A stretch of DNA of 64,000 nucleotides from an uncultured Clostridia bacterium (GTDB lineage: Bacteria; Bacillota; Clostridia; Christensenellales; Borkfalkiaceae): positions 1 through 64,000 of the forward strand of contig CANQMN010000004.1 of assembly GCA_947624965.1 (NCBI GenBank), read 5' to 3'. The translations under genes and the position numbers were made by a program. This document shows, in pieces, positions 56,247 through 64,000 of this stretch. Numbering within the stretch: position 1 is the stretch's first letter; every line of letters starts with the position of its first letter. Below the pieces are notes generated by a model. That model made no database searches and was not told the DNA's origin. It saw only the letters and a list, made by a program, of their open reading frames with translations.

Positions 56247-57757
56247 CGGGGGGTCCGCAGTTCGAGCACGAGATCCGCCTCGAACGTTCTGTTCCACGGG
56301 AGCGTGAGGGAGAGATCTTTCACGCGCGCCGCGCATCGGGGGTAGCGCGCCTGCATGAAGCGCAACAGTTCCTCCCGCGCCGCCGCCGCGCACCGCCCGT
56401 TCTCCCCGTCGAGAACGAACACGCTCTCGGCAAAGGCGGGCACGGCGTTGATATCGATATAGGTCCGCGTGTGGGAGCAGTATCCCACGTCGTCGTAATA
56501 GCGATGAAGAAGAAAATATTCGTTGCCCGCTTGGTCCCCTCCCGCAAGGTAGAGACAGCTCTCGGCGAGCACGGTCCCTATCGTGTTGGAACAGGTGTTC
56601 CAGCCCGCGTAGGCATGGATGCGGAACAGCAACCCCTCGTCGTGCATGAGGTCCATGAGTTCGAGATCGCTGTGCGAGGGATAGGCGACGTCCGCAACAG
56701 CGACGATCTTTCCCGCCGCGAGCGCGTCCGAGAGAAAATCGACGAAGGCGGGGAGATTTCTCTCCACATCGTAGGCGTTCGCCGTCTGCTCCCGCGTGCC
56801 CTCGCGGAACATCTCCGCGGCGATATTGACGGCGAGCACGATGTCGCATTCGGGTAGAGAGAACACGCGCGCGCACCCCGCGGCGCGGATCTGGCTGTTT
56901 ACCGTCGCGTCCGCGCTCCTGTCCTCGAAGGAGGGAACGACGAGCGGTCCCCGCGCGCACGCATAGTGGACGAACACCTTCGGGCGGACGCCCTTCGCCT
57001 CGTTCGCCGCCCGCGCAAGGAGGGTGAGCCCCGTGTCGTCGGCGGCGGGATAGACGGGCACTTTCATGAGGAGACGCTTCTCCTCCAACGTCCTTCTCAC
57101 CCGCTCCTGATCGAGCGCGGTGAATCCGTAGGGCGCGCTGTCGTCCTGCGGGACGATGAAGGAATTTACGACCCCCGTCTCCACCATGCCGAGCACGTGC
57201 GTCAGAACGTCGAGATTGACGGCGCGCCTCTCTGTATAGTCCGCGAGAACTTCCGCGGGGATCGCCGCCTTGATGCGGACAAGCTCCGCTTTTTCCCGCT
57301 CGTCCGCAAGCCCGAGCCGCTCCCTGTGCAGGTATTTCCCGTAGAGGTGGATCTCCGCGCCGTACTGCGCGTAATATTCGGGTTCCTCGTCGGAGAGGGA
57401 ATAGAAGGGACAGCGCATGATCGTCTCGAACGCGTAAATGCGGGCATCGGGACGGACGGCGCGGAGCCTTCGCAAGATATCCGCCCGCGCGTACAGCGTT
57501 TCCCGCGATTCGCGGTGCAGGCGGGAGGGAATGAGCCCCCCGTACACGAGCGTATCCATGGAGAGCACGAACGCGTCCGCGTCCTCCGCCGCGCGCAGGA
57601 GCCATTCGGCGAGTTTTTCCGTATCGGCGGGGCGTTTTTTCGCCCCCATGAGCGCGCGGGGCGGGAGCGTGAGCTCGAACCCCGCGTTCGGCATGATGCA
57701 CGGAAAGCGGGAATTGCAGGGCCGCTCGTCGAGCGGGACGAAAACGATGCGCTTCAC
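56243..57757 (-). CDS. DUF4127 family protein
   Basis: 504 aa; 'MKRIVFVPLDERPCNSRFPCIM', 'GAKKRPADTEKLAEWLL', 'DAFVLSMDTLVYGGLIPSRLH'. Confidence 0.85.
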   Translation of the reverse strand: MKRIVFVPLDERPCNSRFPCIMPNAGFELTLPPRALMGAKKRPADTEKLAEWLLRAAEDADAFVLSMDTLVYGGLIPSRLHRESRETLYARADILRRLRAVRPDARIYAFETIMRCPFYSLSDEEPEYYAQYGAEIHLYGKYLHRERLGLADEREKAELVRIKAAIPAEVLADYTERRAVNLDVLTHVLGMVETGVVNSFIVPQDDSAPYGFTALDQERVRRTLEEKRLLMKVPVYPAADDTGLTLLARAANEAKGVRPKVFVHYACARGPLVVPSFEDRSADATVNSQIRAAGCARVFSLPECDIVLAVNIAAEMFREGTREQTANAYDVERNLPAFVDFLSDALAAGKIVAVADVAYPSHSDLELMDLMHDEGLLFRIHAYAGWNTCSNTIGTVLAESCLYLAGGDQAGNEYFLLHRYYDDVGYCSHTRTYIDINAVPAFAESVFVLDGENGRCAAAAREELLRFMQARYPRCAARVKDLSLTLPWNRTFEADLVLELRTPR

Positions 57758-57761
57758 GCGA

Positions 57762-58676
57762 TCACCCCTTCACGGAGCCGATGGCAAGTCCGCTTCGGAT
57801 ATACCGCACGACGTAGGGGTAGAGCAAAAGGATGGGGATGATGCTCATCACCATCGCCGCCGCCTCGACGTTGCGCTGGTTCATAACGAGCCACGGGTTA
57901 TCCTTGTTGAGCGCGGACCGCTGCAACAGCAGGTAGATATAGTAGGAGAGCGGCTGTGCGTCCTGTCCCGCGGCGGAGCCGGAGATGAACAGCATCGCGG
58001 TGCCGTAGCTGTTCCAGGTACCCACGATGGAGAAGAAACAGCAGCTCCCTATGATGGGCAGAGACATGGGCACGACGATGCGGAAGAAGAGCGCGATGTC
58101 GCTCGCGCCGTCCAGCCGCGCCGCCTCCTCGATGTCGGTGGGAATGCCCTCGAAGAACGTCTTGAAATAGAGCAGGTGGGTAACGTTGCTCACCGAGACG
58201 AGGATGATGGACCAAATGTTGTTCAACAGCCCGAAGGTGTGCATGACGAGGTAGATGGGAATGATGCCCGCGGAGAACAGCATGGTGATGATGAAATACA
58301 TCATGATGGTGCCGCGGAAGGGACAATCCCGCTTGGAGAGCGGGTAAGCCGCCATCGCCTCGACGAGGTTGGACATGATGGTGACCGCCGCCGTGATGAT
58401 GACGGAGTTGCCGAAGGAACGCCAGAAATGCTTGGAGATCTCGCCCGCAAGCACGTAGTCGAACGCCTCAAACGAGGGATGGACGGGGAAGAGCACCACG
58501 TCGATGTTGAAATTCCCGTCGTTGAACGCGAGCGAAAAATAGTTGAGGAGCGGGAAGAGCACGACGATGACCATCGCGGACAACAGCACGATATTGAGGA
58601 TGTTGAGCCCGACGTCCACACGGCTCTCGTGGATCTTATTGGGATTCTTTTTGAAGAGCTGTTTCAAACTTTTCAT
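57762..58676 (-). CDS. Carbohydrate ABC transporter permease (MalG-like)
   Basis: 304 aa; 'EAARLDGASDIALFFRIVVPMSLPIIGSCCFF' EAA loop. Confidence 0.93.
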   Translation of the reverse strand: MKSLKQLFKKNPNKIHESRVDVGLNILNIVLLSAMVIVVLFPLLNYFSLAFNDGNFNIDVVLFPVHPSFEAFDYVLAGEISKHFWRSFGNSVIITAAVTIMSNLVEAMAAYPLSKRDCPFRGTIMMYFIITMLFSAGIIPIYLVMHTFGLLNNIWSIILVSVSNVTHLLYFKTFFEGIPTDIEEAARLDGASDIALFFRIVVPMSLPIIGSCCFFSIVGTWNSYGTAMLFISGSAAGQDAQPLSYYIYLLLQRSALNKDNPWLVMNQRNVEAAAMVMSIIPILLLYPYVVRYIRSGLAIGSVKG

Positions 58677-58686
58677 CGCCGCCTCC

Positions 58687-59697
58687 TTACCACAAGCCGC
58701 GCTTCATCGTCTTCGTCGTGATGGCGTTGCCGATGAGCATGAGCGCGAGCGCGATGAGACCGTTGAATACGCCGAGCCCCGTCGCGAACGGGATATTCGT
58801 GCGGTTGACGACGGAGATCTCATACAGGTAGGTATCGAGAATGATCTGCGAGTCCACGAGGTCGGATTTCACCTGCATCATCGTATACACCTGCTCGAAG
58901 CCGACCGCCATCATGCCGCTGATGTTGAGCACGAGCATGAGCGCAATCGTCGGCATAATGGAGGGAAGCGTGAGATACCACGTCTTTTGCAGTCTGTTCG
59001 CGCCGTCGAGCGTCGCGGATTCGTAATACGTCTTATCGATGGAGGCGATCGCGGAATAGAACAGGATGCACCCCCAGCCCGCGCCCTTCCACGCGGAGAG
59101 GAACACGACGAGCGGCTTGAACCAGCTGTCCTCCGCCATGATGTGCCCCGTAAAACGCCCCAAAACGCCCACGTCCGGATCGAGCAATCCCGACCACGTC
59201 CCCACGACGATCGCCCACGAGAGGAAGTTCGGAATGGAGATGATGATGAGAATGGCTTTCGCGAGCTTCTGGCTCTTCAATTCGGAGAGCTGGATGGCGA
59301 TGACGATGGAGAGCGGGAAACAGATGAGCAGGCGGAACACGTTGATGATGAGCGTGTTCGCGATGGCGCGGTAGAAGGAATCGTCCACGAAGATATCGAG
59401 ATAGTTCTGGAACGTCCAACTTCCGTGCGTGAGGTTATAGAGCACGTCCGCCTTCGTAAGGTCGAATTCGGGACCCTTGAAGGAGAAGAGCACGCCGAGC
59501 ATGGGGAAATAGGAGAACACGAGCGTAAAGAGCGCGGCGGGCAGGATAAACCACAGGAGCCGTTTATACCGCTTCACCTGTTTCCACTGCGTTTTCCAAT
59601 ACCCGCCCGAGGACTTTTCGTCCTTGCGGGTCTTTGTCTGTTTGACGGGGACCGCCTGTTCGGCGGAAGCGGTCTCCTCACGAACGCCGCTTTGCAT
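58687..59697 (-). CDS. Carbohydrate ABC transporter permease (LplB-like)
   Basis: 336 aa; 'YESATLDGANRLQKTWYLTLPSIMPTIALML' EAA loop. Confidence 0.93.
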   Translation of the reverse strand: MQSGVREETASAEQAVPVKQTKTRKDEKSSGGYWKTQWKQVKRYKRLLWFILPAALFTLVFSYFPMLGVLFSFKGPEFDLTKADVLYNLTHGSWTFQNYLDIFVDDSFYRAIANTLIINVFRLLICFPLSIVIAIQLSELKSQKLAKAILIIISIPNFLSWAIVVGTWSGLLDPDVGVLGRFTGHIMAEDSWFKPLVVFLSAWKGAGWGCILFYSAIASIDKTYYESATLDGANRLQKTWYLTLPSIMPTIALMLVLNISGMMAVGFEQVYTMMQVKSDLVDSQIILDTYLYEISVVNRTNIPFATGLGVFNGLIALALMLIGNAITTKTMKRGLW

Positions 59698-59713
59698 AAT
59701 TTACCTCTCTCGG

Positions 59714-61534
59714 TCAGCTTCTGTTGAGTTTGACTTCCCTGTACCAGTTCGTCATTTCGGCGACGATGGTATCGCTCCAATAGTAGTACCTTTCGTTGTT
59801 CTTCTTGGCGGAAGTCGTCCTCATGCCCTCGCGGGTATTTGCGATGGCGGCTTCGGGATCCGTCGCGTCGATCGCCGAGGCGATGCCGCGCTTCGCGGTC
59901 GTCCGCGCGAGGATGGAGATGGGCGCCCAGTGTTCCAGAGGCGGCGCCATCGTCATGGGGTTGGTGATGATGGTATCGTCCTTCACGGTTACGACCTGCC
60001 ATCCGTCGAAGCCCGTCTCGCGGAGATGGAAGAGCGAATTCGCCTCCACCGCGTTGGTGCCGTTGCAATACTGCGAGTTGTTTACGATGTGGTCGATATA
60101 CCGCTGGGTGAGTTGGCACCAGAAGCCGCCGCCCGAAACGGATACGGGATGGGGATCTTCCGCGGTGCCGTAGTCGTAGGTGTAAGAATAGGGACGGACG
60201 AAGATGATCTTCTCCGCGTAATTTTCGTGCGCGGTGAACTCCGCGTCCCGCTCCTCTGTGTATTCCTCGGCGGCGGGGGCGGAAGCGTCGAAGTCGGCGG
60301 GGGTGAGTTTGTTCCAGTGCGTGCCCTCTGTGCCGCCGTAGAACTGTGCGAAATGCTCCATCTTCTTGCCGAGGAAGTCGATGACATACAGCGCATCCTC
60401 CGCCATGTATGCGGGAATGACGGTGTAATAGCTCACGCCCGCGTCGTCCCCTTGGATCATCGCCTTTTCCTGTACGGGCGAACCTTCCGTGCCGTCGCCC
60501 CGCACGCGGAGCTGATAGCGGAGCACGTGGTCGCGCACGTTCTCGTATGTATTTTCCATGCCCATTGCCGCGGCGATCTTCTTGTTGCTCACCACGGAGT
60601 TCGCGAGCGGCGTAACGTACCAGTAGGGCTGGTAGGTGCAGGAGATGAGCTCGTTGGCGAACTTGCTGCAATTATCTTCCGAGGACGATTTTTGCCATGC
60701 GTCCGAAATGATTTTTTTCCGGCGAAGTCCGTTCATGTACTTCACGTACTTGGTTACGCCCTCGTGGAACACATACTGCTGGATGTTGCCGTCGGCGTCG
60801 ACATAAAATTCGAGCGGGCAGCCGAACGCGGACATGATGGGGTTGATATTGCTCGAATTGGAGCCGGGAATGCCGAGCGCGTGATAGGTGGCGTTGTCCG
60901 CGCCGAACAGCGCCTGCAACTTTTCGAGCGCATCGGTAACCTCGCCCAACGTTTCGGGAATTTTGGCTTCGCCGTCCTCCTCGTATCCGATCTTCTTCAA
61001 GTGATCCGCGTTCCAGATGAGCGCGCTGTCCACCATGACGGAATAGCCGAAGTCCGGAATGCCGTACAGGTGCCTCACGCCGTCCTTATCCACATAGGCG
61101 GCGGCGTCCCAACCGTAATCCATGAGGTCGATGAGCGCTTTCAGCTTTCTGCCCGATTCCGTCTTTTCGAGGAGTTCGGTGAGGTCGAGGAAGGTCCCGT
61201 TCGCAAGATAGGGATGATATTGCGCCTCGGTGAGCTTCATGAAATGGAATTTTTCCTGCGTGGACAGATAGCCGTTTACCTCGTTGTCCTCGTTGAGCCC
61301 GAGCTCCTGATATTGGATCTGGTAGCCCGTAACCTCTTGGATGATGGCGGCGGTGTCGTCCGAGCCGAACGACGGCATGCCCGTCGTAGGATATAGCCCT
61401 TTCAGGGGAATGGGTTTGGAAAGATCCACGTCCCAGTTGATTTCGTGTTGATAGAGTTCGCCGCATCCCGCAAGAGCCGCCGCGCCCGAGGCGAGCATCG
61501 CTCCCGCAAGAAGGACGGAAATGATACGTTTCAT
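59714..61534 (-). CDS. Extracellular solute-binding lipoprotein
   Basis: 606 aa; 'LLAGAMLASGAAALAGCGELYQ' lipobox; adjacent to two permeases. Confidence 0.9.
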   Translation of the reverse strand: MKRIISVLLAGAMLASGAAALAGCGELYQHEINWDVDLSKPIPLKGLYPTTGMPSFGSDDTAAIIQEVTGYQIQYQELGLNEDNEVNGYLSTQEKFHFMKLTEAQYHPYLANGTFLDLTELLEKTESGRKLKALIDLMDYGWDAAAYVDKDGVRHLYGIPDFGYSVMVDSALIWNADHLKKIGYEEDGEAKIPETLGEVTDALEKLQALFGADNATYHALGIPGSNSSNINPIMSAFGCPLEFYVDADGNIQQYVFHEGVTKYVKYMNGLRRKKIISDAWQKSSSEDNCSKFANELISCTYQPYWYVTPLANSVVSNKKIAAAMGMENTYENVRDHVLRYQLRVRGDGTEGSPVQEKAMIQGDDAGVSYYTVIPAYMAEDALYVIDFLGKKMEHFAQFYGGTEGTHWNKLTPADFDASAPAAEEYTEERDAEFTAHENYAEKIIFVRPYSYTYDYGTAEDPHPVSVSGGGFWCQLTQRYIDHIVNNSQYCNGTNAVEANSLFHLRETGFDGWQVVTVKDDTIITNPMTMAPPLEHWAPISILARTTAKRGIASAIDATDPEAAIANTREGMRTTSAKKNNERYYYWSDTIVAEMTNWYREVKLNRS

Positions 61535-61703
61535 AACTTTCTCCTTTTTCCCTCTATCCTCAATCGCGACCCCTTCCTCTCGGAAGAGGTCGCAAAGAGG
61601 TTCTCATCCTTCCGCGCAAGGGGGGTGGCGCGGGAAGGAGCTGCGAGTTGGTTCTCCCCCACGCCCGCCCTGCGGGCGCGGGGGCATCGGCTGTTTGCCG
61701 ACG

Positions 61704-64000
61704 TTAATTCGATTTTGCGATCGTGCCGTCCGTTACCTTCCAGCCGCTCGCGTCCACGGTGCAGCCGTTCTGTTCGAGGAACGCTTTCACGACGCCGATG
61801 TAGTCCTTCATCTTAAACGGCTGGCTGTCCTCATCGGTCGTGAGCGTTCCGCCCGCGAGGGAGACGATCTTGCCGACGCGTTCGCTGAAATAGTCCTCAA
61901 ACTGATGACCGCTTTCCCAGTTCCACTTGATGAGACCGTTGATGTCCTTCGTCCAGTAGGTGTTGAGGAAGGTGATGTCCTCGTCGGCGAGGTCGTCGAA
62001 CGTCGTATAGGTGTTGTCCTTGATCTTCTGCGCGAGCTTCACGGTGCCATAGAGCTCGGTATACGCTTCGACGAAGCCTTCGTACCCGATCTGCGTGAGC
62101 AGGTCGTCTGCGAATTGCGGAAGATCCACATGCGATTCGTCGAGCTTGGATTTGAGAAGGTGGATATAGATCGCAACGAACCAGTTGTTGTCGCCGCTGA
62201 TCACCTTCGTATGCGCCGTGTTCGCATCGTCGTTCTCCTCGCCCGTCCATTCGTCGCCGCGCGCGAGCCTATAAGCGTACTTCAACATTTCCTCGAAGAT
62301 CTGCTCGCCGTTCAACGTCGTCGTATCATCCTTCCTGGGCTTGGAAGAGATGGAGAATTCGGAAATTTCCGAAAGTCCTTCGATCTCCGCGATCGTCGCG
62401 GGGATATCGGACGCCTCCGCCATCTTCACCCATGCCTTGATGGAGGTCTCGCTCACCGCGGCGTAGAGCTTGGCGAGCTTTTCGGGTTCGTTTTTCACGA
62501 GCTCGTACTTGGGCAATACGTTCGTCTTGAAATCGGACAGTTCGGAGTAGAGATACCCGTGATGATCGGTATCGGACGCCGTCCAGCCCTTATAATCGTA
62601 CTGCGTGGGGTCGAAGTAGCCTTGGAACGCTTCTATCACGTCCTGTACTTCCTGCGGAACGGAGAAGTCGGGTTTTGCGTCGAGCTTGGTAACTTCCGCC
62701 GTTACGCCGAGCCCGTTCGCCGTGAGGACCGTTTCGGGACGGTCGCGCTTCACGATGTCGAGGATGACGTTGACGTTGGCTTTCCAGCTATCCTTATCCG
62801 TCGCGCCGAAGTAAATTTCGTAGTTATGAGCGGTGTCGCGGAGGTCGCCGTTGCCGTCGTCGCCATTACTGCCCGAATGGCAATTCCACATGAACCCTTC
62901 CTCGTTGAACCGGAAGTTCAAAAGATGGGTGTTGACAACGTTCTCCATCGTCTCGTCGAGCCACGCGTGATCGCTCTCATTGGTCTTTTCGATGCGCGCG
63001 ACTTCCGTCATAATTGCATAGATGGCGTTGAAGTCCGAAACGAAATCACCTGCGCGTTTATCCTGCGAGCCGCGGTACGAGTAGAGCGTTTCGAGCGCAT
63101 CGGGAAGATCGACTTCCTGCTTTTCAAATTCCTTTTGGAGGAAGAGCACATGGAAGGAACGCTCGAAGTAGCCGGTCTCCGACTGGAAGCCTTTCTCGGC
63201 GAGCTGCGTGCTGTACAGCACCTCGAACGCCTTTTCGATCGCCTGCAAGCCCGTGTACGTAACGGTGTTGTCCATGTCGATGTTGCCGAGCTTGAACGTC
63301 TTTTCCGCCATGGAGGCTTCAAGCGCGAAGAGCTGCGTTGCGAACGTATCCCACGCCGTGATCTCTTCCTCGGTGTACAGCTTGTGGAGGAGCGTCTTGT
63401 TGGGCGCGTCTACCGTATCGTACTTCGCCTTGACGCCCTGATCGCGGTAGTATTTCGCGGAGGCATAGAGGTATCCTTTGAGGTTCTCTTCGCCCACCGT
63501 ATCCCAGCCGAGCCAAGCGTAATTGTTGTCGAGCTTGCCGATCTTATCCATCGCGTCCTTCACTGCCTGCGCTTCTTCGGAGAGCTCGGGTTCCCAAGGT
63601 TTCTCCACCGCCTCGACCTGTGCCGTAAAGCCGAGTCCGCAGTCGTTGAGCCCGGAGGCGTTTTCGGAATCGCGCTTCACGATCTCGCCGAGATAGCGGA
63701 GCGCCTCGTGGAGCGTGGGCATATCGGTGCCGAAATAGTTCTTATAGATGGTATCGCGTCCGTTTTCGCCTGCGTTGGGACGCTGTTCGCCGCCGCCGCC
63801 GTTGCCCCAGTTCCAAATAAGTCCGCCGTCGTGGAAGTTATCCCAGCCGACGTACTTGTTCACGACTGCGGTGAGCGCTTCGTCGAGGAAGGGCGTCGTG
63901 CCCTCCACGTCCAGCTTGTGGAGACGGGCATATTGTTCGTAGATGTCGATGAGGTAGGTCGCGTCCTTCACGAAGCCGTCCGTTTCCACGCAGTTGACCG
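61704..64000 (-). CDS. Large tandem-repeat extracellular-type protein (5' end beyond window)
   Basis: At least 761 aa open to the window edge; recurring 'G-[LF]-[IM]-[WK]-WN', 'IVKRD', 'GLG[FV]TA[QE]V' blocks; no TM seen in the visible part. Confidence 0.75.
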   Translation of the reverse strand, partial: VNCVETDGFVKDATYLIDIYEQYARLHKLDVEGTTPFLDEALTAVVNKYVGWDNFHDGGLIWNWGNGGGGEQRPNAGENGRDTIYKNYFGTDMPTLHEALRYLGEIVKRDSENASGLNDCGLGFTAQVEAVEKPWEPELSEEAQAVKDAMDKIGKLDNNYAWLGWDTVGEENLKGYLYASAKYYRDQGVKAKYDTVDAPNKTLLHKLYTEEEITAWDTFATQLFALEASMAEKTFKLGNIDMDNTVTYTGLQAIEKAFEVLYSTQLAEKGFQSETGYFERSFHVLFLQKEFEKQEVDLPDALETLYSYRGSQDKRAGDFVSDFNAIYAIMTEVARIEKTNESDHAWLDETMENVVNTHLLNFRFNEEGFMWNCHSGSNGDDGNGDLRDTAHNYEIYFGATDKDSWKANVNVILDIVKRDRPETVLTANGLGVTAEVTKLDAKPDFSVPQEVQDVIEAFQGYFDPTQYDYKGWTASDTDHHGYLYSELSDFKTNVLPKYELVKNEPEKLAKLYAAVSETSIKAWVKMAEASDIPATIAEIEGLSEISEFSISSKPRKDDTTTLNGEQIFEEMLKYAYRLARGDEWTGEENDDANTAHTKVISGDNNWFVAIYIHLLKSKLDESHVDLPQFADDLLTQIGYEGFVEAYTELYGTVKLAQKIKDNTYTTFDDLADEDITFLNTYWTKDINGLIKWNWESGHQFEDYFSERVGKIVSLAGGTLTTDEDSQPFKMKDYIGVVKAFLEQNGCTVDASGWKVTDGTIAKSN

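Overview
64 kb of a high-GC, spore-forming Firmicute (Clostridia-like) chromosome, read as mostly ordinary genes with a few unusual loci. Recognisable content: grpE; a phosphoribosyltransferase; a tricistronic gerA/gerB/gerC spore-germination operon; spoIIE; nicotinamidase, SGNH hydrolase and ppa; tRNA-Ser(GCT); an AT-rich GNAT gene beside it; tcdA; an O-acetylhomoserine sulfhydrylase (metY-like); an Fe-ADH; a flavodoxin/ferredoxin protein; an epimerase with a C-terminal Zn finger; tex; a pyruvate formate-lyase operon; mreB, maf and ppx; pnuC; an rRNA methyltransferase; a DnaQ/BRCT exonuclease; serS; a P-type ATPase; nadA; and an ~18 kb one-strand glycan-use locus (GH36, nagA, nagB, ROK, nanE, GH26-like, GH31, DUF4127, ABC transporter, large repeat protein running off the window edge). 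Items most worth a second look: (1) pyruvate formate-lyase is split into a 679-aa core and a separately translated 78-aa glycyl-radical subunit; (2) a ~410-nt transcription unit between gerC and spoIIE has a near-consensus promoter, compact helices, two tiny ORFs with ideal Shine-Dalgarno spacing and tandem terminators; (3) five intergenic arrays of a G/C-rich hairpin repeat whose stem tips co-vary; (4) a tRNA-Ser 3'-end duplication beside an AT-rich, inverted-repeat-flanked GNAT cassette with an interleaved (pseudoknot-type) inverted repeat; (5) a large tandem-repeat surface protein in the glycan locus. All calls are by eye from sequence; no database search was run.
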